In this document: positions 1 to 6,114 of the stretch, one piece after another
How the letters are laid out: each line of letters begins with the position of its first letter
Numbering within the stretch: the stretch's first letter is position 1
Assembly: GCA_903921945.1 (NCBI GenBank)
Contig: CAIXSC010000317.1
Location: forward strand, 1-6,114
Direction: 5' to 3'
DNA: 6,114 bases
Source: an uncultured Planctomycetaceae bacterium
GTDB taxonomy: Bacteria > Planctomycetota > Planctomycetia > Pirellulales > Pirellulaceae
Notes under the pieces: generated by a model
What the model saw: only the letters and a program-made list of their open reading frames with translations
Told to the model about the DNA's origin: nothing
The model's database searches: none
Position numbers and translations under genes: made by a program

Positions 1-399
1 GTCCCTGTTGGCTGAAGGCTAACTTCAACCCATGGTGTCGCTTCAGAAGGGTCCTTTTTGGTGGCAAGCCATTGACGCCCGCCAACCTATTGTCGTTCGC
101 CCATGGGGGCGTCGATCACAAGACCCAGTTTGAGCCACGACGACAGCCGCACCCTGCGACTCGTGCGATGGCGACCCACAGGAAACCCAGAAGGCCCCTC
201 TTTTTTTTTGGCGAGAAACCGCGGACTATCAGCAACGCCGACAAGCGACCCGAACGCCGACTCGCGGGCCAAGAGCGAAGGCGCGGCAGTCCACTACAAT
301 ACAGACTGTCCCGGTCACAGATTCGGGGTTGGCGCCAACGCGATAGACCTTCGCGGCACGATGCCTCGATCCTCGTGCCAGGATGCCATTAACCTGTCG
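1..399. other. Non-coding region, no supported gene
   Basis: I see no credible gene here. One plus-strand frame stays open from position 3 to 392. Its translation is rich in Arg, Pro and His, has no hydrophobic core pattern and no recognisable motif, and lacks a start with a ribosome binding site, so I treat it as chance in GC-rich DNA. The region holds a run of nine T at 201-209 with no stem next to it, a short T5 run at 55-59, an isolated TACAAT (-10-like) at 295-300 without a matching -35 box, and a hairpin at 355-379 (listed separately). It is probably the spacer between the glycosyltransferase and an unseen gene to the left. Confidence 0.6.
355..379 (-). terminator. Hairpin after the glycosyltransferase stop, possible terminator
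   Basis: A perfect 7-bp inverted repeat (GGCACGA at 355-361, TCGTGCC at 373-379) with an 11-nt loop begins about 20 nt past the glycosyltransferase stop codon on the minus strand. No T-run follows it in that direction, so it is not a classical intrinsic terminator. It could stabilise the 3' end of the mRNA or assist termination. Seven base pairs can also arise by chance in GC-rich DNA. Confidence 0.35.
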
Positions 400-1278
400 C
401 TAACTCACAGACCGCGCAATTCCGATTGCCGGCGAACCAGGACAGGGATCGACGCTTTTCGGCGTCGCGGAACGCGAACGCGAGCGTGGCTGCGTCGCCG
501 CCGCTTCGGGATCTGGCTGTTGTTGAGCGTTCCACAGTTCCCATAGCCGCGCCTGTTTCATGAACGTGTAGTAGCTCTGCATCATGCTTACCTGGAACCC
601 CACCATGCCGTCCAGGAAGCCAAGTTGCAGGATGTAACAGCGGAAAAATCGGAGTGGCGCGTTGAAGAACAGCTTCAACAAGCTTGGCTGGCGCCCCTGC
701 TCGAACCAAACTTCCGCCTGCCAACGGGCGTACCGGTTGAACTTCCGCAAGTACTGTTCGTAGGTCCAAAAGGTGAAGTGCTCCATTTGCCGGTGCAGCC
801 GGCCCGACCTGCCGGTCGCGATGACGACTTCCGCGTGATCCGTATCACCCACGTACCGGCCATGGTCCCGGTGGAAAAACCGCATTAACGCCTCGTTGCC
901 CCACCCGCTCCGGCGAACCGGATAGCCCATGAAGTAATTCAAGCGGGGCACAAGATAGCCGTCGAGCTTGGGGCCTTCCGTCAGATGCCGGCGTACTTCA
1001 GCGGCAAGCGCGGGAGTGATCCGCTCGTCCGCGTCCAGGATGAACACCCAGTCGTGTGTCGCCTGCGGGATCGCCCAATTCTTAAAGTCGCCCGAGTGGA
1101 TGTATTGGCGTTCAATCACGCGACAGCCACCCATCTGCGCGACGATATCGAGCGTGCCATCTGTCGAGCCCGAGTCGGCGATCAATACCTCGTCGGCGAT
1201 CAACCGAGCGGACTCGATGCACGGCCGGATGTTTAGCCGCTCGTTCTTGCAGGGGATGATAACGGTTAGCTTGCGCAC
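400..1278 (-). CDS. Family 2 glycosyltransferase, WaaE/KdtX-like
   Basis: Predicted GT-A fold transferase of 292 aa that moves a sugar from a nucleotide-sugar donor, probably at the cytoplasmic face of the inner membrane during LPS-core or other envelope glycan synthesis. The N-terminus opens with LTVIIPCKNE (residues 4-13), the usual first strand and nucleotide-binding start. DSGSTDGT follows at 35-42, and the metal-binding DXD motif is DADE at 82-85. The second half (RSGWGNEALMRFF, then a basic and aromatic stretch ending in FLDGMVGFQVSMMQSYYTFMKQ) matches the membrane-associated C-terminal part of the WaaE/KdtX beta-1,4-glucosyltransferase-like group. I chose GTG at 1278 because GGAG (1291-1288) lies 9 nt upstream; an in-frame ATG at 1311 would add 11 residues and has no Shine-Dalgarno. 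The frame stays open further, to 1662, but that part is antisense to the adaptor gene. The last 42 residues are a low-complexity Gln/Pro/Ala and Arg-Ser tail. Donor and acceptor are unknown. Confidence 0.88.
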   Translation of the reverse strand: MRKLTVIIPCKNERLNIRPCIESARLIADEVLIADSGSTDGTLDIVAQMGGCRVIERQYIHSGDFKNWAIPQATHDWVFILDADERITPALAAEVRRHLTEGPKLDGYLVPRLNYFMGYPVRRSGWGNEALMRFFHRDHGRYVGDTDHAEVVIATGRSGRLHRQMEHFTFWTYEQYLRKFNRYARWQAEVWFEQGRQPSLLKLFFNAPLRFFRCYILQLGFLDGMVGFQVSMMQSYYTFMKQARLWELWNAQQQPDPEAAATQPRSRSRSATPKSVDPCPGSPAIGIARSVS

Positions 1279-1281
1279 GGG

Positions 1282-1311
1282 TTCACACTCCGCAAAAGGG
1301 ACTGGTATCAT
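1282..1311 (+). promoter_or_regulatory. Sigma70-like promoter candidate for the exporter operon
   Basis: TTCACA at 1282-1287 (5 of 6 to the -35 consensus) is followed after 18 bp by TATCAT at 1306-1311 (5 of 6 to the -10 consensus). A TG one base upstream of the -10 (1303-1304) makes it an extended -10. Transcription would start near 1318 and leave a leader of roughly 90 nt before the adaptor ATG at 1406. The site lies in the gap between the divergent genes if the glycosyltransferase starts at 1278. This is a consensus match by eye, and promoter rules in the likely host lineage are poorly known. Confidence 0.4.
1288..1291 (-). promoter_or_regulatory. Shine-Dalgarno supporting the GTG start of the glycosyltransferase
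   Basis: On the minus strand GGAG sits 9 nt before GTG 1278. The alternative ATG at 1311 is preceded by CCGCCTA with no purine-rich site. This is the main reason for preferring the shorter protein. Confidence 0.5.
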
Positions 1312-1393
1312 TAGGCGGATCAGCGAAACCGGGCAAGACCAATCTGTCGCGAGCGGGACGGACAGGAGGGGGTGCCGGTAGCCATTGCTGAGC

Positions 1394-1397
1394 GGAG
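1394..1397 (+). promoter_or_regulatory. Shine-Dalgarno for the MacA-like adaptor
   Basis: GGAG lies 8 nt before ATG 1406, which decides the start. A stronger AGGAGG at 1364-1369 followed by more G is too far from this ATG. It is also 15 nt from the in-frame TTG at 1385 and only 2 nt from an out-of-frame GTG at 1372, so it does not clearly serve any start. Confidence 0.5.
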
Positions 1398-1405
1398 CGC
1401 AGGCC

Positions 1406-2773
1406 ATGCGAAGTTGGATCGTGAAATCGCTCGTAATCGGCGCGGCCGTGTGCGCCGTGGCGTGGTTTGGCATCGCCCGCTGGGGTTCGTCGGGAACTGG
1501 CGATGCGCGAAGCTTCAAGGTGGCCCCGGTGGAACGCGGCGATCTGCGGGTGGCGATCAGCGCGACCGGCACGCTTGAACCCGAGGAAGTGATCGACGTC
1601 GGCGCGCAAGTGGCCGGCAAGATCCAGGAATTCGGCCGCGACCCGGCCAGCGGCAAAGTCATCGATTACGGCAGCACCGTGGAAGAAGGCGCTGTGCTGG
1701 CTCGGATCGATCCGGCGTTGTTCGAACAGGAAGTCAATCTCGCGAAGGCGATGTATTCCAAGGCCCAGGCCCGGTTGCATCAGGCCCAGTCGGAGATCAA
1801 GGCGACCGAATCAGCGGTGGTTCGCGCGGAAGCCGTGCTCGCCCAGACCCGCGCCAAACTGGACCTCGCCGATCGCGACTTCGCCCGCACTCGCCGCTTG
1901 TACGAAACGAAAGTGATCACCGACGAGCAGTTCGATTTGCATCAATCCACGGTCGACACCAGCCGCGCGGCGGTCCTTTCCGACGAAGCGACGATCGTCC
2001 AATCGAAAATCGCGGTGGAAAAGGCCAAGGCGGCGGCGGAAGAGGCGGAAGCCGACCTGCAAAGCGCCGACGCAACCCTCAAGCGCGCCGAGCAGAACCT
2101 TCAATACACCACGATCCGGGCGCCGATCAAAGGTGTCATCATCGACCGCCGCGTGAACATCGGGCAGACGGTCGTCGCCAGCTTGAACGCGCCCAGCTTG
2201 TTTCTCATCGCGAAAGATCTGAGCCGTTTGCAGGTGTGGGCGTCGGTGAACGAGGCCGACATCGGACGCTTGGCGCCCGGACAACGCGTCACGTTCAACG
2301 TCGACGCGTTTCCCAATGAAACGTTCTCCGGGCAAGTCAAACAAATTCGACTCAATGCCTCGATGACCCAGAACGTCGTTACCTACACGGTTGTGGTCGA
2401 TGTGGAAAACGAAGGCAACAAGCTGTTGCCGTACTTGACCGCCAACGTGAAATTCGAAGTCGCGCAGCGGGACAACGTGCTCCTGGTGCCTAACGCCGCC
2501 TTGAACTGGAAGCCCCGGAAAGAGTTGATCGCCGAGTCCCAGCGGGACGCGAAGCCGCCCAAGTCCGCCGTCTGGGTACGCGACGGACGGTACGTGCGGT
2601 CCATCCCCGTGAAGGCGCTCGACAGCGATGGCGCTCGGACCGAAATCGTTCCCGAAAGCGGCGATTCGCTGGCCGAAGGGACTGAAGTCGTCACCGGCGA
2701 GAACCGATCCGCGACCGGCGCCAACGTCGTCAATCCGCTGCTGCCGCAAATGCAGGGCAAGAAAAAAGACTAA
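1406..2773 (+). CDS. macA: MacA-like periplasmic adaptor (HlyD/RND-type membrane fusion protein)
   Basis: Adaptor of 455 aa that would link the inner-membrane ABC transporter encoded downstream to an outer-membrane channel. Residues 5-24 form a hydrophobic N-terminal anchor, so the body lies in the periplasm. GTLEP (55-59) and VGAQVAGK (about 65-72) open the lipoyl-like domain. Residues 106-231 form a long Ala/Glu/Gln-rich coiled-coil hairpin turning near RRLYETKVITDEQFD (163-177). The lipoyl domain closes with YTTIRAPIKG (234-243), followed by GQTVVAS and a LAPGQRV beta-barrel segment. The order and motifs agree with E. coli MacA as I recall it. Differences are about 8 extra residues around 76-88 and LLPYLTANV where many relatives have LLPGMTANV. 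The C-terminus is lysine-rich (GKKKD). ATG 1406 has a GGAG site; TTG 1385 would add 7 residues. First gene of the operon. Macrolide export should not be assumed from the name. Confidence 0.92.
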   Translation: MRSWIVKSLVIGAAVCAVAWFGIARWGSSGTGDARSFKVAPVERGDLRVAISATGTLEPEEVIDVGAQVAGKIQEFGRDPASGKVIDYGSTVEEGAVLARIDPALFEQEVNLAKAMYSKAQARLHQAQSEIKATESAVVRAEAVLAQTRAKLDLADRDFARTRRLYETKVITDEQFDLHQSTVDTSRAAVLSDEATIVQSKIAVEKAKAAAEEAEADLQSADATLKRAEQNLQYTTIRAPIKGVIIDRRVNIGQTVVASLNAPSLFLIAKDLSRLQVWASVNEADIGRLAPGQRVTFNVDAFPNETFSGQVKQIRLNASMTQNVVTYTVVVDVENEGNKLLPYLTANVKFEVAQRDNVLLVPNAALNWKPRKELIAESQRDAKPPKSAVWVRDGRYVRSIPVKALDSDGARTEIVPESGDSLAEGTEVVTGENRSATGANVVNPLLPQMQGKKKD

Positions 2774-2799
2774 AGAACGGCGCGCGAACGACCCTGCCC

Positions 2800-3483
2800 A
2801 TGGCACTGATTCGGCTTAGCGACATCCGCAAAACGTACGGCGAGGGCGAGGCGGCAGTGCCGGTGCTCAAAGGCGTCTCCCTGGAAATCCATCCGGGCGA
2901 TCTGGTCGCCTTGACCGGCGCCTCGGGTTCCGGCAAGACGACCCTGATGAATATCCTCGGATGTCTCGATACGCCCACCTCTGGCGAATACTGGCTCGAT
3001 GGCGAATTGACGTCGCGATACGGTTCGGACCAATTGGCGGCGGTGCGGAGCGGTAAAATCGGCTTCGTCTTCCAAAGCTTCAATCTGCTCGCCCGCACCA
3101 GCGCGCTCGAAAATGTCCTCATGCCGCTCGAATACGGCGACCATCAGTGGACCGACGAGCAAAACCGCGAGCGTGGCAAGAAACTGCTCGAACAAGTAGG
3201 GCTCGGCCATCGCCTCGACCACGAGCCATCCGAGATGTCGGGCGGGCAGCAGCAACGCGTGGCGATCGCCCGATCGCTGATCAACGAACCGAAATTGCTG
3301 CTGGCGGACGAGCCGACCGGAAACCTCGACTCGAAGACCAGCGCCGAAATCCTCGATCTGTTCAAGCGTCTGAACTCGGAACAGGGGATCACGGTGATCT
3401 TGGTGACGCACGACCAGGGCGTCGCGCGGCATGCCCAGCGTAGGATCGTCATGAAGGACGGCCTGATTCTCTCCGAGGAGTGA
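2800..3483 (+). CDS. ABC transporter ATPase, MacB/LolD type
   Basis: Nucleotide-binding subunit of 227 aa that binds and hydrolyses ATP on the cytoplasmic side to drive the permease encoded next. All the core motifs are intact: Walker A GASGSGKTT (40-48), Q-loop Gln92 in FVFQSFNLL, signature SGGQQQ (147-152), Walker B LLLADE (166-171) with catalytic Glu171, D-loop NLDS (175-178) and switch His204 in VTHD. The length is usual for stand-alone LolD/YknY/FtsE-like subunits. LADEPTGNLDS is typical of the group working with FtsX-fold permeases. In E. coli MacB this domain is fused to the permease; here the two are separate genes, as in Bacillus YknYZ. It begins 26 bp after the adaptor stop. No good Shine-Dalgarno precedes ATG 2800, so translation may depend on readthrough of ribosomes from the adaptor gene. 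The substrate cannot be told from an ATPase. Confidence 0.95.
   Translation: MALIRLSDIRKTYGEGEAAVPVLKGVSLEIHPGDLVALTGASGSGKTTLMNILGCLDTPTSGEYWLDGELTSRYGSDQLAAVRSGKIGFVFQSFNLLARTSALENVLMPLEYGDHQWTDEQNRERGKKLLEQVGLGHRLDHEPSEMSGGQQQRVAIARSLINEPKLLLADEPTGNLDSKTSAEILDLFKRLNSEQGITVILVTHDQGVARHAQRRIVMKDGLILSEE
3475..3480 (+). promoter_or_regulatory. Shine-Dalgarno for the permease, inside the ATPase gene end
   Basis: GAGGAG forms the last two sense codons (Glu-Glu) of the ATPase gene and lies 9 nt before the permease ATG at 3490. The ATPase stop TGA (3481-3483) sits between the two. This arrangement favours coupled translation and balanced amounts of the two subunits. Confidence 0.65.
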
Positions 3484-3489
3484 CAGTCG

Positions 3490-4869
3490 ATGAAAGCCTA
3501 CGTTCGCACGATCAAGACGGCGGCCAAAGCGCTGCGCCGCAATCTGATGCGGTCGATTCTCACAACGCTGGGAATCGTGATCGGCGTGGCCGCCGTGATC
3601 GCGATGATGGAGATCGGACGCGGCTCGAGCAAAGCGATTCAAGAGATGATCGCCCGCATGGGAGCGAACAATCTGATGGTGCAGCCCGGCACGGCGGCGA
3701 GCGGCGGGGTGAGCATGGGCGGCGGCTCGCAGCAAACGCTCACGCTTAAAGACGCCGCGGCGCTGGAGGAGGAAATCCCGCAGCTCGTCAGTGTCGCGCC
3801 GGTGGTGCGGTCGCGCACGCAAGTCGTCTACGGAAATCGCAACTGGGTTCCCTTCTATCTGTACGGTTCAACGCCCGCCTACCTGAATGTGCGTGAATGG
3901 GAAGATCTGCTGGAAGGCGTTTGCTTCTCGGACCAGGATGTGCGGAACGCGGTGCAAGTCTGTTTGGTGGGAACCACTATCGTGCGCGAACTGTTCGCCA
4001 ACGAGTCGCCGGTGGGCAAAGAGGTTCGCATTAGCGGCAAGCCGTTCACAGTGATCGGCGTGCTGGCGCCCAAAGGCTCGAACACCATGGGCATGGACCA
4101 GGATGATGTCGTGCTGACACCCTGGACGGCGTTGAAGTACAAGGTGGCGGGAACGTCCGTGGCGAATGTGAATCAAAGCGCGACGGTCGCGACCGACCCC
4201 GCGCAGCAGGTCAATTCGTTGAGCGCGCGTTATCCGAGCGTGCAAGCCAAGCTCTTTCCGCTCGCCTCCGCCCAGCAAAAGGCGAACAATCCGCAGATCG
4301 AACGGATGACGAATGTCGACACGATCATGGTCCGAGTGGGACGGGCGGCCGATGTGCCCGAGGCGAAGCGGCGGATCATCGAAGTCATGCAACGGCTGCA
4401 CCGCATCCGACAGGGCCAGCCCGATGATTTCAACATTCGCGATATGACCGAACAGAACGAGGCGCTCAGCTCGTCAACCCGGGTCATGGGCGGACTCCTG
4501 CTGTCGGTCGCCACCATCTCGCTGATCGTCGGTGGCGTCGGCATCATGAATATCATGCTGGTTTCGGTGACGGAACGCACCCGGGAAATCGGCTTGCGGA
4601 TGGCTGTCGGCGCGCGGCAACGCGATATCCTTCGCCAGTTTCTCGTCGAGTCGATCATTCTCTGCATGTCCGGCGGAGCGGTCGGCATCCTGGTCGGGCG
4701 CCTCAGTTCCTACGTCTTGCGAGTCGCCTTCCAATGGCCCGTGGAATCGTCGTTGCCGGCGGTCGTGGCATCGGTGACGGTTTCGGTCAGTGTCGGCGTG
4801 ATCTTCGGTTTCTATCCCGCGTGGAAGGCGTCCCGACTGAACCCGATCCAGGCACTGCGTTACGAATAG
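3490..4869 (+). CDS. MacB/FtsX-type ABC transporter permease
   Basis: Membrane subunit of 459 aa with the four-helix FtsX fold. The first helix is at about residues 22-42, within MRSILTTLGIVIGVAAVIAM. A large periplasmic domain (about 45-330) follows, resembling the MacB periplasmic core (LFANESPVGKEVRISG, then FTVIGVLAPKG). The other helices are at about 333-358, 385-403 and 423-443. The cytoplasmic loop after helix 2 has the hallmark TERTREIGLRMAVGAR (361-376), which couples to the ATPase, and the C-terminus ends NPIQALRYE as in many MacB relatives. Known family members do not pass substrate through the membrane; they transmit ATP-driven motion to the periplasm (mechanotransmission). The gene begins 6 bp after the ATPase stop with a clear GAGGAG site. 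The periplasmic domain carries two cysteines, Cys145 and Cys158; the only other one is Cys392 in helix 3. The substrate is unknown. Confidence 0.94.
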   Translation: MKAYVRTIKTAAKALRRNLMRSILTTLGIVIGVAAVIAMMEIGRGSSKAIQEMIARMGANNLMVQPGTAASGGVSMGGGSQQTLTLKDAAALEEEIPQLVSVAPVVRSRTQVVYGNRNWVPFYLYGSTPAYLNVREWEDLLEGVCFSDQDVRNAVQVCLVGTTIVRELFANESPVGKEVRISGKPFTVIGVLAPKGSNTMGMDQDDVVLTPWTALKYKVAGTSVANVNQSATVATDPAQQVNSLSARYPSVQAKLFPLASAQQKANNPQIERMTNVDTIMVRVGRAADVPEAKRRIIEVMQRLHRIRQGQPDDFNIRDMTEQNEALSSSTRVMGGLLLSVATISLIVGGVGIMNIMLVSVTERTREIGLRMAVGARQRDILRQFLVESIILCMSGGAVGILVGRLSSYVLRVAFQWPVESSLPAVVASVTVSVSVGVIFGFYPAWKASRLNPIQALRYE

Positions 4870-4898
4870 CCTGCCCGATTCAAACGGCCGGCTATTCG
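4863..4898. terminator. Stem-loop across both convergent stop codons, possible bidirectional terminator
   Basis: CGAATAGCC (4863-4871) and GGCTATTCG (4890-4898) are a perfect 9-bp inverted repeat. After one T/C mismatch the stem continues with GCC (4873-4875) paired to GGC (4886-4888), leaving a 10-nt loop (4876-4885). The permease stop TAG (4867-4869) and the malic enzyme stop (CTA at 4892-4894, TAG on the minus strand) both lie inside the stem. No T-run follows on either strand, so it would be a U-less terminator or a 3'-end stabiliser. The symmetry suits end formation for both convergent transcripts. Confidence 0.55.
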
Positions 4899-6114
4899 GG
4901 GACCCACATGGAATCCGCCACCAGTTGCTCGGGCGAACGCGAGTCGGGCAGAACGCCTTGGCCCGAGCGAACCGCTTCCCGAACGACCGCCGCCGCCACC
5001 CGCGCGCTGACGGCGCGAAGATCCGCGACCGGCGGGTAGAGCGCATGGTCGGCCAGCCGATCCGCGGTCACGCAATCCGCCAGCTCCCGCGCGGCGGCAA
5101 GGAACAAGCTGTCATCGACGCGTCGCACCTTCGCCAGCAAACAAGCGAAACCCACGCCCGGAAAAATGAACACGTTGTTCGCTTGCCCGAATAAATGCCG
5201 TCGACCGCCGAACTCGAGCGGCGGGAACGCGCTGCCCGTGGCCACCAACGCCCGTCCATCTGACCATCGCAGCGCGTCCTCCGGCACCACCTCGCAGTTC
5301 GCCGTGGGATTGCTGAGCGCCATGATGACGGGCCGGTCGCAATGTTCGGCCATCGCGCGGACCACGGACTCGCCAAACGCCCCGCGCCGTGTTGTTGTTC
5401 CGATCAGGACCGTGGGACGGACGGCTCGCACGGCGTCGAGCAGCCCGCTGTCAGGGTTCAATCCATATCGAGCCATTTCGTCGGCGGATAACGCGAAGTC
5501 GCGTTTATGCGGCTCGCGGAACTGCCGTCCCGAGTGGACGACGCCCTGCGAATCGACAAACAGCTGTGCCACTCGTAGCGTCTCGGCGTCAACGCCCGCT
5601 TGCCGCATCGCCGCTCGCACGAGCCGTCCAATGCCCACACCCGCGCCTCCGGCGCCGGCGTACAGAATCCGCTGCCGTTCCCACGGTTCGCCCGTGACCC
5701 GCATCGCCGACAGGATGCCCGCCAAGGCCACAGCCGCCGTTCCCTGAATGTCGTCGTTGAAGCTGGGCGTCACGGACTGATACCGATCGCGCACCGCGAA
5801 CGCGTTGTCCTTGTGAAAATCTTCCCACTGAATCAGGCATTCGGGGAACGTCTCGCGCACAGCGGCGACGAAGGCATCCAGCAATTGGAAGTACGGTTCG
5901 CCCCGCAAGCGTGGAGCGCGTCGCCCGATGTACAGCGGGTCTTCAAGCAGCTCGCGGTTGTTCGTGCCAACATCCAAACTAATCGGCAAGCAATGCTCTG
6001 GACGCACACCGGCCGCCACGCAGTAGATCGCCAACTTGCCGATCGGAATCCCCATGCCGCCCGCGCCCAAGTCGCCCAATCCCAAAATCCGCTCGTTGTC
6101 CGTCACCACAATCA
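4892..6114 (-). CDS. maeA: Malic enzyme (oxidative decarboxylating malate dehydrogenase), 5' end cut by window
   Basis: Converts malate to pyruvate and CO2 while reducing NAD(P), in the cytoplasm. About 407 codons are visible. The frame stays open to the right edge and the first visible residues (VVTDNERILGLGDLG) are internal to the family, so the true start lies outside, probably 130-190 codons away for a protein of 550-600 aa. Counting from the GTG at 6109, I see Lys25 in GIPIGKLAIY (the expected catalytic lysine), metal ligands Glu96 and Asp97 in WEDF and Asp120 in FNDDIQGTA, the dinucleotide-binding GAGGAGVGIG (152-160 region), ALSNPTANCE, and GQANNVFIFPGVG. The FNDDIQGTAAVALAG block and overall size point to the MaeA/eukaryotic-type form, not the shorter MaeB type. 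The catalytic tyrosine region is outside the window. NAD or NADP preference cannot be settled here. It is convergent with the exporter operon, stops 22 bp apart, and has no evident link to it. Confidence 0.93.
   Translation of the reverse strand, partial: IVVTDNERILGLGDLGAGGMGIPIGKLAIYCVAAGVRPEHCLPISLDVGTNNRELLEDPLYIGRRAPRLRGEPYFQLLDAFVAAVRETFPECLIQWEDFHKDNAFAVRDRYQSVTPSFNDDIQGTAAVALAGILSAMRVTGEPWERQRILYAGAGGAGVGIGRLVRAAMRQAGVDAETLRVAQLFVDSQGVVHSGRQFREPHKRDFALSADEMARYGLNPDSGLLDAVRAVRPTVLIGTTTRRGAFGESVVRAMAEHCDRPVIMALSNPTANCEVVPEDALRWSDGRALVATGSAFPPLEFGGRRHLFGQANNVFIFPGVGFACLLAKVRRVDDSLFLAAARELADCVTADRLADHALYPPVADLRAVSARVAAAVVREAVRSGQGVLPDSRSPEQLVADSMWVPE

Noticed and set aside
7..29. Short inverted repeats (TGAAG/CTTCA, GTTG/CAAC) near the left edge
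   Set aside because: Stems of 4-5 bp that compete with one another and are not followed directly by a T-run; they are expected by chance.
295..300. TACAAT as a -10 promoter element
   Set aside because: No -35-like hexamer at 16-18 bp upstream and no gene downstream on the plus strand.
3..392. Plus-strand frame open across the left spacer (about 129 codons)
   Set aside because: Translation is Arg/Pro/His-rich with no motif or regular secondary-structure pattern, no ribosome binding site supports its internal starts, and it spans the T9 run and the hairpin region.
103..546. Plus-strand open frame of 147 codons overlapping the glycosyltransferase 3' end
   Set aside because: It is antisense to the glycosyltransferase tail, has low-complexity Arg-rich composition and no family resemblance.
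1279..1662. N-terminal extension of the glycosyltransferase frame
   Set aside because: It runs antisense through the adaptor's first 85 codons, and family members begin at the LTVIIPCKNE strand.
1811..2806. Minus-strand open frame of 331 codons
   Set aside because: It is fully antisense to the well-supported adaptor gene; its Arg/Gly/His/Asp-rich product is the usual mirror of GC-rich coding DNA.
2770..3822. Minus-strand open frame of 350 codons
   Set aside because: It is antisense to the ATPase and the start of the permease, whose motifs are complete; the product has no recognisable domain.

Overview
This is a GC-rich stretch of bacterial chromosome holding five protein-coding genes, one of them cut by the right edge. 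No mobile element, CRISPR array, tRNA or rRNA was seen. Several traits suggest a Gram-negative-type bacterium, possibly a planctomycete: a MacA-like adaptor with an extended loop in its lipoyl domain, a WaaE/KdtX-like glycosyltransferase, and long antisense open frames typical of high-GC DNA. The lineage is inferred from the style of the proteins, not from a marker gene.

Layout, left to right. Positions 1-399 hold no gene I can support, only a T9 run and a hairpin just past the glycosyltransferase stop. Next, on the minus strand, is a family 2 glycosyltransferase (400-1278). It diverges from a three-gene plus-strand operon of a MacA-like periplasmic adaptor (1406-2773), an ABC ATPase (2800-3483) and a MacB/FtsX-type permease (3490-4869). 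The 127-bp gap between the divergent genes carries a good sigma70-like promoter candidate for the operon. A malic enzyme gene enters from the right edge on the minus strand (4892-6114) and converges on the permease gene with only 22 bp between their stops. A stem-loop covers both stop codons.

The adaptor, ATPase and permease should form one tripartite-type machine. The ATPase dimer hydrolyses ATP under the FtsX-fold permease, which works mechanically across the inner membrane, and the adaptor links it through the periplasm to an outer-membrane channel. No such channel is encoded here. The substrate cannot be read from sequence. The glycosyltransferase probably works in envelope glycan (LPS-core-like) synthesis and the malic enzyme in central carbon metabolism. 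Neither has an evident functional tie to the exporter beyond adjacency.

I found no convincing new biological system. The observations worth a second look are modest: the stop-codon-spanning convergent stem-loop, the divergent promoter arrangement and its bearing on the glycosyltransferase start, a cysteine pair in the permease's periplasmic domain, and the adaptor's lipoyl-domain insertion.
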